NCBI RefSeq assembly: GCF_032362555.1
Contig: NC_083527.1
Span: 4,960,001-5,024,000 of the forward strand
DNA from: Amyelois transitella
Lineage: Eukaryota > Arthropoda > Insecta > Lepidoptera > Pyralidae
Length of the DNA: 64,000 nucleotides
Reading direction: 5' to 3'
Shown here: positions 53,001-63,840 of the stretch, in pieces
How positions within the stretch are numbered: the stretch's first letter is position 1
Layout: each line of letters starts with the position of its first letter
Notes under the pieces: model-generated
The model's database searches: none
Told to the model about the DNA's origin: nothing
Seen by the model: only the letters and a program-made list of their open reading frames with translations
Made by a program: the position numbers and the translations under genes

Positions 53001-56000
53001 TATACGGGACAAATTACACTGTTTGTGTTAGCCTCGAAGTAAGTTTGAAACTTGTGTTACGAGATACTAACTCAACGATACTATATTTTATAAAAAATAC
53101 TTATATAGATAAACATCCAAGACCCAGGCCAATCAGAAAAAGTTCTTTTTCTCATCATGCCCTGACCGGGATTCGAACCCGGGACCTCCGGTGTCACAGA
53201 CAAGCGTACTGCCGCTGAGCCAAAGAGGCCGTCCTTATTATTATTGCTGAGAGTGTGTGCGTGACGCGTGTATATATACCTACAGTGGGGCGACATATTA
53301 TTGCTGCTTCATTTTGCCGTATAGTAAAACTCCGTCCGCCTTTTTTTCTACGTCTATGACTTACATATATAAAAATCAAGTCTCTTTTCATGAAACTAAA
53401 TTCTTTTATCTTGTCCGATACTTCTTTCGTTTAACCTACAGTCATGGAAGCTGATGGGTTTAAATACTCTTGACCTGATCTTTTGACAGAACGTCCCGAA
53501 TTATCCTGGAGCCCAAATCATCGCACCCGCTACAACGCCTTTACATGTATAGACATTAATTTTCAAAGAGGTTTTAATAAATTTTTTTTAACATACATAC
53601 CTACATACATATAGCCACGTCTATATATCCCTTGCGGGGTAGACAGAGCCAACAGTCTCTAAAACACTGAAAGGCTACGTTCAGCCGGTATACCTATTCG
53701 GATTGAAGTCTAGATCCCTCACGAGTTGTCTATGCGCATTGTCGATGCTCCAAGACGGTTTGCTGCAGTCAGTTCTCGTGTCGTAGCATTTTACGTGCAT
53801 GTCTTGTAATACTGCGAACTGTAAAATATAGATGGCGTTAGTGGTTAGGTTCACGTGTTATGGTAACTGGCAATAGATCGCGATATTTGTAAATAATGAC
53901 GCCGCAGAACGGATCGGAGGAAAGTGGAGCCCAGGCCCTGAAGCAGAGGTGGAGGAGGGGGCACCTGAAAATGCGCCAAGATGAAAGAGAGAGAGAGAAG
54001 GAGAGAGACAGAGAGGAGAGAGAGAGAGACACAGAGAAGGAGAGAGGGAGATAGAGAGAAGGAGAGAGTGAGATAGAGAGAAGGAGAGAGGGAGCCACAG
54101 GGAAGGAGGGAGGGAGACAGAGAGAAGTTGATAAAACCTACAACTTGGACCTGTATGTGTGATCTACGGCTAATATGCTACTTACAAATTTGCCCAATAT
54201 ATTTGAATTTAGAGAGAAAGTCCATAATCTTCTTTTTGATCATCCAACTTATGTAGTATTTGTATGTTTATTTTATTTGGAGAATATTATACATCTATAA
54301 TCATACTTATGAATGTAAACTACATATTATATCAAGAAGTGTATTAAGTAACCTATAATACATATTTATATTATTATTTCTTTTACATCTCAATTTGGTC
54401 CAAAGGTTGGACTGGCAGAGAATGCATTAAGTCCACTTGTTGTACATTTTACGTGCATAAATTAAAAAAAAAAAAAACAAAGACAATAATTGCAGCCCCA
54501 ACCTGAGTGTGTCCCTGGTGCGGGCACCACTTCCCCCCGGTGAGTTTGACCCGCGAGCGCGCGTCGGCGGCGAGCAGCGCGCCCGCCGCCGCCACGTCCA
54601 GCACCCGCAGTGCGCCCGCGCACACCACGCCCACGCGCGCCGCGTCGCTGGGGTGCCACTCGGCGCTGCGGATCTCCTCGTCGGCTTTCTGGGTCAAAAA
54701 ATTAAAAATTTTTATTCATATATACATACATATGGTCACGTCTATATCCCTGGTGGGGTAGACAGAGCCAACAGTCTTGAAAAGACTGATCGGCCACGTT
54801 CAGCTATTTGGCTTAATGATAGAATTGAGATCTAAATAGTGACAGGTTGCTAGCCCATCGCCTAAAAAAAGAATGTCAAGTTTGTAAGCCTATCCCTTAG
54901 TCGCCTTTTACGACATCCATGGGAAAGAGATGGGAGTGGTCCTATTCTATTTTTATTCATTATTATAGGATACCCCATATCGCTTAATAATTGTCAAAAC
55001 GTTTGGTTTCACAACATTGGTTGACGTCGAATAAATTACTTAAAACTAAGTTTACTGCCGCTTCCAAGGCGTCAGTGCAGAAGAAGCATTAACAAACTGC
55101 TAATATGATGGTAGACAGGTTATATAAAGAGCGTAGGTGGTCGAATAGGTAAGGTGTTCGGGTGAATCCCATATCTGTTATGTACCAATGAGTATATTTT
55201 TCAAGTTATTATTCACTTTAGTTTGTATATGTTCTGTTAGGGGAGAAAAATATATATCGCAAGGTAAAGGGCTAAAACATTTTATTATAGATGATATACA
55301 TGGTAACTAAGATAAACACCATTTTTGCAATACAATCCAAATACAAATATGACAAAGAACATTGTCTGTAAAAGCATGAAGGTGCAATACCTATTCAACA
55401 AGTTCAATGGGCTAACGGTGTGGGAAAACATCGTGAGGAAACCTGGATGTTAAGGCTGTGTGATGTACATAGATCGGAATAGGTAGATTGATTTTATGTA
55501 CTTGCATCATGAATTACCATAGAAAGCATAACATGAATAAGCCACTTTTCCGGGATTCCATTTCAGTACCTACACTTACAGTAAACTACATTGTCCGCGG
55601 GTAACATAGGACTACAATTTACATGAACGAAGTCGGGGGAAAACAGCTACCACTAATATATTCTTCATCGCACTTGTAAAAAATTTCGGAAAATATCTTA
55701 AAAATATACAAATCCCGGAGGCATGTCCATGTTAATATATACGTTTCAGTTCATTGACCCCAATTCAATCTACCTATTCCGATTTCTGGTGATGTACCAA
55801 TACTGATCAGGTTCCCTCACAAAGGTTGTGGAGGTCAGATGGAAATCAATCCAGGATTCAATTTCAAGGCACGGGCTCCTCTTCAGAGTGGTGAGGATAT
55901 AACCAGGACTAAAGCCAGGCGTAAGAAGATGATCATTTATTTAATTAAAATCAAACCTTTAACCATAATAAATCATTGTAAACAGAAAATATAGGTATTA

Positions 56001-57974
56001 TCATTATATTGTTCGGCTATTTTCAATATCAATGTATGCATTAGTTAACCATTATCCATCCTAATATTCCTAATTAAAAGTATTACATTATTTTTAATAA
56101 ATACTTTCAAAATGATATAGATTAAACTTACCTCAGGTGTTATAGTTTTTAGTGTTTCCATCTCCTCAGCAGTCCTGCCTTGTATAGCAGTCAAGTCGTC
56201 CAGATCTTTAGGTATAACCTGAAAACATACAAGCATACATATCATCACATCTTTACCTCTTACGTGCCGCGTGTATAATAATTAAATTTATACATACATA
56301 TGGTCACGTCTATATCCCTTGCGGGGTAGACAGAGCCAACAGTCTTGAAAGGACTGAATGGCCACGTTCAGCTATTTGGCTTAATGATAGAATTGAGATT
56401 CAAATAGTGACAGGTTGCTAGCCCATCACCTAAAAAAGAATCCCAAGTTTGTAAGCCTATCCCTTAGTCGCCTTTTACGACATCCATGGGAAAGAAATGG
56501 AGTGGTCCTATTCTTTTTTGTATTGGTGCCGGGAACCACACGGCACCAATACAAAAAATTTATAATTATAAATATAAGTACCTTCACTCTAGTAACACAT
56601 GTATGAGAATACAGTCAGTTATGAAAGAAACCAAGACTACGAGCTGGATCTCATTTCTAGAAGAGGTTATTTCTTTATTTATTTATTTGTTTAGCGATAG
56701 GTTAATTCAGATTTTTCAAATAGTGACAGGTTGCTAACCCATCACCTAAAAAAGAATCCCAGATTTATAAGCCTATCCCTTAATCGCCTTTTACGACATC
56801 CATGGGAACGAGATGGAGTGGTCCTATTTTTTTTCTATTGATTGGCCGGGAACCACACGGAACTCCTCCAAAAAAATATCAAGAATATTATCATGATGGT
56901 AGGTACCTCAACAGTGGGCAGTCGGTGTACGGAGACTCCCATGGTGCACTGCGTAGTGTTTGGATCGTACGCGTTGTGCACTGTGAGCAGCGAGGCCGCG
57001 TCGTGCGGTGAACAACGCAGGTGCCAGATCTCTCCGATGTCATGTTTGAAGACCTGAAAATGAAGAGAAAGAGGTCGCATTTAGCTTTTCTTACAAATCT
57101 TAAGCAGGATCATATTTATGGGGATTTGTTGTATTAATTAATAGTTGTTTTGATGTGTTCGGCAAAGAAATAGAATGGTATGTTGGAATTAAAAAGTCCT
57201 ATTTTTGTTTTTTCTGAATAATTCAGACATTCAGAGGGGTATTGTGTTTGTCAAATTTTTAATCACATCTACATCCCTTGCAGGGTAGAGAGAGGTCTAT
57301 CTATCTATATCTATCTATCTTAATGTTGGATTGAAATTCAAATAGTTATATGTTGCTAGACCATTAACTACAAGACAAATCCTTAGTTTGTTCGCGATTT
57401 CCTTAGTCGTCTTTTATGACATCCAGGAGAAAGATATGGAGTGGTCCTATAAATTAAGTGCTGGGAACCACGTTTTAGGAGTCTATTAAGTATAAAAAAA
57501 TATAAAAAATTACTGTTTTACCTTTGTGTGCAAAGCCCCAGAGTCCTCTTCCAGTTCTACAACATGAACTTGATTGGACTGGGGTTTCAGACTCTGAGTG
57601 CCAATTAGGAATCTTATAGCGTCAGTCTCTCCATATTGAGGTGAGAGCGCCCGAGTCTAGAAATAGTAGTAGGTATTAAGAGTATTTAGAAGCAGTTCCA
57701 GTTACACACTAAATAATTAAAAGTATTTAAAATTAGTTTAAAGTATATTAAAAATTATTTAGTAGGTAAATGAAAGTAATGGAGGATGCACCATCACTTA
57801 GCCGACGCAAGTTGCTTAAGTTTAAAGTTTTACCTAACTCCTCCTTTCAGGAATTATGTATAACTTTTATAGAATAGTAAAACAAGTTTATTGCACTACA
57901 GATTGTATTCCATATCTTTATTTTATAAATACCTGATGTTCTAGCCCGTAGATAATAGAATTTCCTTCATCCAT
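50091..57974 (-). CDS. EIPR1: EARP and GARP complex-interacting protein 1 (TSSC1), WD40 protein
   Basis: WD40 adaptor of the endosomal tethering complexes EARP and GARP, acting in retrograde and recycling traffic. Nine exons in transcription order: 57974-57933, 57656-57522, 57053-56907, 56218-56132, 54688-54503, 53818-53694, 52515-52414, 51462-51343 and 50253-50091. All have GT-AG boundaries and phases close to give 368 residues (human 387). It starts [20 protein letters not shown]. Diagnostic blocks: [131 protein letters not shown] and the end HFKYKILL. Exon 5 is extremely GC-rich ([10 protein letters not shown]) while exons 2 and 4 are not. The exon 5 donor is the weak GTTGGG. Nearly every intron has family A SINEs. 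Confidence 0.95.
50308..50512 (+). mobile_element. Helitron-like element, 5-prime portion
   Basis: TCTATACTAATATTATGAAG and GAACGCGCTAATCTCAGGAA. It stops after a poly-A-like tract, so the 3-prime CTAG end is missing. Confidence 0.7.
50535..50750 (+). mobile_element. SINE family E, 3-prime part
   Basis: CACACATTCAGGCAACTAGA, GACGGGAGTCGCTTCGTGTA, AGGATGCAACTGGGACTAAA. Confidence 0.7.
50770..51010 (+). repeat. Degenerate GGCATAAT-motif array
   Basis: TTTGGCATAATCCTGG, TTTGGCATAATTGG, AATATGCCTAAAAAGTTATG, AAGTATGCCATG and similar alternate between GGCATA and TATGCC, so the stretch is partly self-complementary. Contains TTAGGTTAGGTTAGGTTA at 50893-50911, which resembles the insect telomere repeat TTAGG. 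Confidence 0.55.
51030..51320 (-). mobile_element. SINE family A copy with five head monomers (EIPR1 intron 8)
   Basis: Tail TATATCCCTTGCGGGGTAGA. The head is expanded as five exact-length 20-base units TGCCGGGAACCACACGGCAC (51221-51320); only the first differs (CTC end). It lies 22 bases from the exon 8 donor. Confidence 0.9.
51490..51760 (-). mobile_element. Two LINE family F 3-prime ends in tandem
   Basis: (TTTG)n then TAAACTCTTTATTGCACATA and TACAATGGCGGACTTATCCC; then ATATCTTTATTGCATAAAAA and CTTGCAATGGCGGACTTATC. Both are inverted 3-prime ends. Confidence 0.6.
51915..52190 (-). mobile_element. SINE family A with 13-bp foldback end
   Basis: (CATA)n tail at 51918. The head ends TGTATTGGTGCCG, loop TGTGGATCC, then CGGCACCAATACA (52156-52190). 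Confidence 0.88.
52310..52392. mobile_element. Helitron-like 3-prime end fragment
   Basis: ACGCCGTGCGAAGCCAGGGC then GGGTCGCTAGT, a second Helitron-type ending; 20 bases from EIPR1 exon 7. Confidence 0.5.
52555..52818 (+). mobile_element. SINE family A, full length
   Basis: GTGCCGTGTGGTTCCCGGCA head; CCCCACAAGGGATATAGACG tail plus (TATG)n. The best plus-strand reference copy in the window. Confidence 0.9.
52975..53235 (-). mobile_element. tRNA-derived SINE family C, full length
   Basis: ATATACGGGACAAATTACAC to GGGATTCGAACCCGGGACCT and GCCGCTGAGCCAAAGAGGCC. Confidence 0.85.
53592..53688 (-). mobile_element. SINE family A fragment touching EIPR1 exon 6 donor
   Basis: CATATAGCCACGTCTATATA to ACTGAAAGGCTACGTTCAGC. 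The exon 6 splice donor (GTATAC, plus-strand end 53693) is only about five bases away. Confidence 0.85.
53975..54125. repeat. (GAGA)n purine tract
   Basis: About 150 bases of AGAGAGAGAGAAGGAGAGAG-type sequence; open frames across it are artefacts. Confidence 0.95.
54720..54955 (-). mobile_element. SINE family A copy (EIPR1 intron 4)
   Basis: TATATCCCTGGTGGGGTAGA and CATGGGAAAGAGATGGGAGT; begins 30 bases from exon 5. Confidence 0.85.
55120..55930 (+). mobile_element. SINE family E, long or interrupted copy
   Basis: A tRNA-like head (GGTGGTCGAATAGGTAAGGT, CGGGTGAATCCC) at 55125. GGGAAAACATCGTGAGGAAA at 55420. After a second unrelated stretch, CAAAGGTTGTGGAGGTCAGA and ATATAACCAGGACTAAAGCC at 55825-55920. 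Possibly split by insertions. Confidence 0.55.
56292..56558 (-). mobile_element. SINE family A with perfect 18-bp foldback end
   Basis: Tail CATACATATGGTCACGTCTA. The head ends in TTTTTTGTATTGGTGCCG, loop GGAACCACA, then CGGCACCAATACAAAAAA (56514-56558). Confidence 0.9.
56690..56870 (-). mobile_element. SINE family A, head half
   Basis: CAAATAGTGACAGGTTGCTA to GGCCGGGAACCACACGGAAC; its end is about 40 bases from exon 3. Confidence 0.8.
57250..57480 (-). mobile_element. SINE family A, old degenerate copy
   Basis: TACATCCCTTGCAGGGTAGA, (TCTA)n, CTTTTATGACATCCAGGAGA. Confidence 0.65.
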
Positions 57975-58464
57975 TGTTTAACTAGCTGAATAAGGTACAC
58001 TCAAAACAGTTTATTTCATTGAATTTAACAAAATTACATGGCAAAATTAAAAAAGTTTATGTACAAAATACAATTTCTGATTATATTTACACTGACATTA
58101 ACATAATCACCCGTCATGACAATTTATGACAAAGACATTGACAAGCCACGTACTGTAGAGATATTTTTTTTTTGGATAAAAATAATATAATTTCCGCAAG
58201 AAAGCTATCCAGCTGCAGCTAAACGTCACCTATCAGTCATTTCGAGACCTAAACCCGTAAGGGGTAACGGGCTAGACGGAGCCGACAGCTACCCCCATCT
58301 ATGCATAAAACACAGATTTAAAAACAATTCTTTATAGTTATATATTTGTGGTATAGAAGTAAGCCCCGCGCAATAGAAGAGTAATCCAATGTATATATGG
58401 GCTATATAACAAAAAACGTAATTTTTTAAGGATACATAGCAGTTATATGTATATACATATACTT

Positions 58465-58690
58465 GCCGTGTGGTTCCCGGCCCCAATAAAAAATTAAAGA
58501 GCACCACTCCATCTCTTTCCCACGTCGTAAAATGCGACTTAAGTGTAGACTTACAAACTTGCTATCTTTTAAGCGATGTGCTAGCAACCTGTACTACACT
58601 ATTTGAATCGCTATTCTATCATTAAGCCTAACAGCTGAACGTGGCCTTTCAGTATTTTTAAGACAGTGGGCGCTGTCTGCTCCGCGTCTG
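58465..58690 (+). mobile_element. SINE family A copy
   Basis: GCCGTGTGGTTCCCGGCCCC head, CTATTCTATCATTAAGCCTA body; the tail has decayed. Confidence 0.75.
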
Positions 58691-58924
58691 ATTAAATGTA
58701 CGAGTATGTTCGTACGTAGTAGGTAGTTATAGGATGTGTGTTTCCAGTAGGTAAATATAGGATGTTCCCAGTTTCCCACGCCCATCCAACTTCTGTTCCG
58801 GTCTCGTAATCATTATATCCTTCGTGTAGTGAATCATGCGCAGATAAAACGAGATTTTACAAATAATTCATTTAACTACGATGGTTTGTGTTCTTTCATT
58901 ATATAAAATGAGCCACGTGAGCGT

Positions 58925-59235
58925 CGGTTAAATGCGCAAGTAATGCGTATGGGGGCACAGGTTCAAATCCTAGGTACCTTAGCCATGTATTAATGACTTT
59001 TTACTGATACCTAAGTATGAGTGCTAACCGGTGTTCATACTGTGAAAACATCGTGAGGAAACCTATGATACAATATGAGTAAAGTTCCCCTGTAAGGGTT
59101 GAGGGGGTCAGGTGGGAGTCGCTTTGTGTAAAAACTGGACTTACCCAATTTAGGATCATGGTCATAAAGGAAAAGATAGAAAGAAAGAACAAGAGAAGTG
59201 AGGATGTAACCGGTACTAACGCCAAGAGAAGTAAG
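58925..59235 (+). mobile_element. SINE family E with tRNA-like head
   Basis: GCACAGGTTCAAATCCTAGG (B-box-like GGTTCAAATCC), AACATCGTGAGGAAACCTAT, CAGGTGGGAGTCGCTTTGTG and GATGTAACCGGTACTAACGC. Confidence 0.7.
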
Positions 59236-59239
59236 GAGC

Positions 59240-59975
59240 GGTTAACTTTAGAAGAGTAATTATTCCACATCATTCTCGTGGATATCATACGACGTGACTA
59301 AATAGAATCCTTTTTTGACATATTGCAACAACCATAACCAATAGCCAAGGGTAAGATTAGTTGTTTCATCCATTTTCGTAAAAAAAAAATGTTAAATAAG
59401 AAACACTTTCAACTCCCAACCCTCGCGGCCATACGCATAGCCCGGTCTGATAGTTAAATTTAGGTACCACCAAAAAAAAAAAAAAATTACATACATAATT
59501 CTATTTTAGTCACTGGCAGGCTTGTAGTCAGTCATAAAAAAATAAAAACCTCCAGCTCAAAAGCGGAGTTAGCAACAACCGCCGCCAATCACGTTGCTGA
59601 AAAATTTGTAAAGCGTAAATTCGTATTTTTAATTTTGGTTCCGTTGATTCATATTTTGAATAACAAGTTCGTTTAGGTACCTACCTTAAAGAAATTTTGG
59701 GATATTTGTTTTTATTGTTTTCCTTTACGAAAGAATTAAGTGTTTGTTGTATTAGACACATAATGATGACTTAATTTGTGCTAAAGCGGTTTTAAAACGT
59801 CCATCATTGTTGTAAGTTTTAATCACGCAATCGCAGCACGTGTATATTTATTATGGAATGTATATCATCCGGCACGACTGTTAACTCTTTACAATACAAA
59901 TATTACTCTGAATACTTACTAATTTCTGTTAATTACCGTTACCGCGGGAATTTAGGGAAATCCTCTTTTTATACA
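59240..59975. other. Spacer, nothing recognised
   Basis: AT-rich with poly-A runs (59375, 59470). No supported gene. Confidence 0.4.
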
Positions 59976-59979
59976 TACA

Positions 59980-60130
59980 TACATACATATGGTCACGTCT
60001 ATATCCCTTGCGGGGTAGACAGAGCCAACAGTCTTGAAAAGACTGAATGGCCACGTTCAGCTATTTGGCTTAATGATAGAATTGAGATTCAACTGGTGAC
60101 AGGTTACTAGCCCATCGCCTAAAAAAGATT
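59980..60130 (-). mobile_element. SINE family A, tail half
   Basis: (CATA)n, CCCTTGCGGGGTAGACAGAG, GGTTACTAGCCCATCGCC. Confidence 0.85.
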
Positions 60131-60644
60131 CCCAACTCTTTTTATTAGTGCACATTACCTAACTCTAGGTTAGTCTAGTGGTTTGGGCTTTGCTTTCATT
60201 TGTCAGTCAATCAGTCGTTTACCCCCGTGGATGTCGTTGATGAAACTTTTATAAAATCAACGGATTTCGTTCAGGTTTTTATAAGTACTATTTTTTGATA
60301 GCTCAGTTTGATAAATATCACATTTCTATTAAACTCTCAATAAAGTAAAAAAAAACTGCAAGTCTTCAAGTACCTCCTATGTAAGTATGTCTCAAACATT
60401 TAAAATTATTTCGCAGCGGTACCCTAACAGCGAAAGAATGAAAGTGGAAATTGAGAATTCTAAATTTAAACACTAACAATCCAAAGAGAACAAAGTTTTG
60501 CTCGTAAAAATCGCATTTATTGCTTTCTGGAACCTTTGACTCCGCCGGCGAAATCGAGGGTTGTCTAACTCTGGAAATTTTTACATCTTTTTTGACCTGA
60601 CAAGATCCCTATATTCTTATTTTGCTTTATACCCATAAAACAAT

Positions 60645-60740
60645 CTCCTCGTACTCATCGGCGGACGAGTGGGTAAGCGGGATTAGCGATGTTCGAATCC
60701 CACTACAGTCAACTTCTGCATTCAATTCCATAGGTACATA
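60645..60740 (+). mobile_element. tRNA-like SINE head fragment
   Basis: ATCGGCGGACGAGTGGGTAA with GTTCGAATCCCAC: A- and B-box-like pair spaced as in a tRNA head. It lacks a full clover-leaf, so it is not called a tRNA gene. Confidence 0.5.
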
Positions 60741-60774
60741 ATGAAAAATATAAAAAAGTAGCAATGAAACGATA

Positions 60775-60945
60775 GTGGATGTCGTAAAAATTGTAATGGA
60801 TATCGTTAGGGAAAGGTTACTAAACTGGGATTCTTCTTGTAGTGCGATGGGCTAGTAACCTGTCGTCAAGTATTTCAATCTCATTTTCATCCATCAGAAC
60901 GTTTTCTTCCAGTCGTTTGATATAGACGTGATTATATGCACGTAT
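60775..60945 (+). mobile_element. SINE family A, old degenerate copy
   Basis: GTGGATGTCGTAAAAATT, GGGCTAGTAACCTGTCGTCA, GATATAGACGTGATTATATG. Confidence 0.6.
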
Positions 60946-61579
60946 TAATGAATGTATGAAATGGACGCCATCGTGGGAATACTTGCTCAAATGTATAAAA
61001 TCGGGTTAATGATTATATCGGTCAAGATTTTGTCAAGATTATATTACAAAAGCTCAAAGATGCAGTGCGAAGTACATTGTTTTTTTTTTGTTTTTTTCGT
61101 AGTGGCAATCGAACTACTTACTTCATGAGCTTATTTGTGCCAGTGTCGATGTATATAAAATGTGTGTTGGAGACGCGGATCAACCCTATGCCAACGGCAT
61201 CCGGTCACTATGCGAAATGGTTCGTATTTAAAAGTTTTTGTTACGTTCAAACGGGATAAAGTTAAAGAATTCCTTTGCCTACGTTCGATACATCGTTAAA
61301 AAGTATCGAGAATTCGAGAAAACTTTGCGTTTTTTGATTTTGTTTCTTTTTTGTTGGATACATAATGTGTACCTACAGGTCGGCAATAGCTGGCGCATAC
61401 ATAAAAAAAATATGGCGACTTTTTGGAGGGTAACCGAACATTTTGAAATTACAATTGTGTACAATTTTGTTCACACCAAGAAAGTAATAGCCGATGATTT
61501 GATTCGACAAGAAGTCGATCAAAAACCAGTCAAATGATATTTGGATGGAAAATGAAACATTGGAGATACCTATAATACC

Positions 61580-61820
61580 TAAACCTATACGGGACAAATT
61601 ACACTGATTGAGTTACCCTCGAAGTAAGTTCGAGACTTGTGTTACGAGCTACTAACTCAACGATACTATATTTTATAATAAATACTTATATAGATAAACA
61701 TCCAATACCCAGGCCAATCAGAAAAAAATCTTTTCTCATCATGCTCTGACCGGGATTCGAACCCGCGACCTCCGGTGTCACAGACAAGCGTACTACGGCT
61801 GCACCACAGAGGCCGAGATG
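61580..61820 (-). mobile_element. tRNA-derived SINE family C, full length
   Basis: TATACGGGACAAATTACACT to GGGATTCGAACCCGCGACCT and GCTGCACCACAGAGGCC. Confidence 0.85.
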
Positions 61821-62690
61821 ATCATGTTCATTACCAAATGCCTTGAAAAAAGAAGTTTTATCTATGAAAATCACAATGCCTAGTGTCTGCGCAAAAAATA
61901 TGTAAACGTATGATAAATATACAATCTACCTTCTTAAAAAAAAACTCTTCTAGTCAAAAATTGGATTTTAGATCTATGTGTAGAGGTATAGAGAAGTAAA
62001 ATAAATATTCACCATTTTACAAGACAACCAGTTTACGAAGAATTGTCAATAGAGTCCCGGCTAAACTTAATTATTACAAACTTATTGTTTGTATCAAAAA
62101 AATGCTTGTTACGATAATCTGATTCTTACCTCATATGAGTTAAGTACGTGGGGTTAAAAGTGTTGACTTTAATAACGGCATAATTAATTTTGTCCTTTAT
62201 TACTGATAATTGAGCGACCTAATTTACACAGAAGCAATGGAGATATGCAAATAATATCATCATTCTTCTTCTCGAGCGGTAGGCAGAGCTACATCTTTCC
62301 ACGATCACATTCTTAATGTTGTTACTCGTCTGTTTAGGGTCCTCTTGAACTTTTGATTCTTGGAATTGAACAAATATCAATTTAACAAGTTTCGGGTTTT
62401 CAGACTTGACAGCGTACCATTCTTATCCAAGGTAAATAAAGGGATTGAATTCCACAATGTCCATATACTTAATTACAATTAGATTAGGTCATTAGTTTAG
62501 TTTTAACACATAGGTTTTTGAGGAGAGGGAAAAACATGCCACAGAAAAACAGGAAAATAAATAAATTATCCTGAAAGAAAGAGGCCCAGACTTTAATAAC
62601 GAAACCTATTCTTATATCTGCTCTTTGGAAAAATCTACTCAAGAAAAAGCCATATCCTTACGCATCCGTGTAAATGGTGCCCAAAGTTGA
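61821..62690. other. Spacer, nothing recognised except a weak LINE B tail
   Basis: CTTCTCGAGCGGTAGGCAGA at 62272 resembles an inverted family B tail. No coding sequence supported. Confidence 0.4.
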
Positions 62691-62747
62691 GAAACAACAG
62701 TCGTGAGTCGACCGCGGCCGGGAACTGACGCGAGTGTGGTGAATGTC

Positions 62748-62802
62748 ATGAAGTGGTACGTGATACTCTGGCTGGCAACGGCGAGAAGCATAGGAGGAAG
62801 CG
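62748..62802 (+). CDS. Possible signal-peptide first exon of an unidentified gene
   Basis: After about 60 bases of unusually GC-rich leader (GAGTCGACCGCGGCCGGGAA) an ATG opens MKWYVILWLATARSIGGSG. This is a short basic start, a hydrophobic core and small residues, as in a secretory signal. A consensus donor (GCG then GTGAGA) follows in phase 1 after 55 bases. ACAACAGTCG at 62690 could be a transcription start. Downstream exons would lie beyond the window or are unrecognised. The same frame continues past the donor for 65 residues without resemblance to any family. Speculative. Confidence 0.3.
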
Positions 62803-63784
62803 GTGAGAGCATCTTCAAATTATTTGGCGGGAAATTTTTTTTTTCAATTTCGAACACGGCGTTCCAAAGTGCGATAAAGAATTTCCGGATTATTTCGTGA
62901 TAATGGATATCTGCGGATGTGTGAAGGGTTTGACCAGTTACAACATTGGATTTAAAAATAATAAAAAATCGGCGATTGTTTCAATCCTACCTTATTTATT
63001 ATTTGTTAACGCAGTCTTGTTACATTGGTTTCATACAAATTACCTACCTCTTATAATTTGAATGTAATTGTGTGTGTACCTATTTACTTAAACGTCTCAG
63101 AAAGCCAAATTATCGATACCGCATAATTGTCTGGCTTTAACAAGCTGTCATACCTACCTAGCACTTTTCATAATATGTTAAATTTTTAACTGGCTTCTAC
63201 TCTTTAAAGTTGTAAAAACTAATGGTGGTGAAATTTAGCAAATTTGAATCAAAACAGAGTGCCGTTTAAAAGTAACAGACCCTGAATTTTTCAGCCAACA
63301 GCTTCGTTTACGCTGTGAAAGAGAAAAAATAACAGAAATAAAATGTACTTAAAGTTAACTTCATGAAACCGATTTCATGTTTCTTTGAGGACTTTTTTAA
63401 CTTAACATTTTTACAAGGAAAAAGTGAAAGACTGACTGATAAATCAACGCACAGATTACTTGAAATTTGTCGTGTAGGTTATTTTATGTAATCTAGGGGT
63501 GCTTTAAGATAGGATTTCCGAAATTCTGGCGGGAACGGAATTAAAATTACTTTTCGCTTTCCAAAAGTAATCTACGTTTAATAATATAACCTCATTTTCA
63601 AATCCAGTTGACATGTGGGTAGCTGTCGAACCGTTATTGGACTAAGGAACAAATAAATGAAAAAAAAAAACAGTAAAAAAATAGCACCATACAACGAAAG
63701 CGCGCCTTGATGTAGTTAGATTTACAAAATTAAAAAATAATAAAATTGTTGTTAGTTTATACAAACATTTGTACAAAAATACTT
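62803..63784. other. Spacer, nothing recognised
   Basis: AT-rich; no repeat or coding match seen. Confidence 0.4.
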
Positions 63785-63840
63785 ATTTCCTTCGTCATCA
63801 GCCTCTTGGCTTTAGACCCGGTTGCGTCTTCTTCTCCTGG
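63785..63840 (-). mobile_element. SINE family E 3-prime fragment
   Basis: The minus strand reads GACGCAACCGGGTCTAAAGC, like the GATGCAACCGGGACTAAAGC of family E. This accounts for part of the open frame 63984-63757. Confidence 0.5.

Noticed and set aside
53838-54098. Serine/leucine-rich open frame on the minus strand
   Set aside because: Translation of a GAGA purine tract.
61065-61537. Open frames of 64 and 99 residues
   Set aside because: AT-rich composition, no motif, and no splice or promoter context; nothing supports them as genes.
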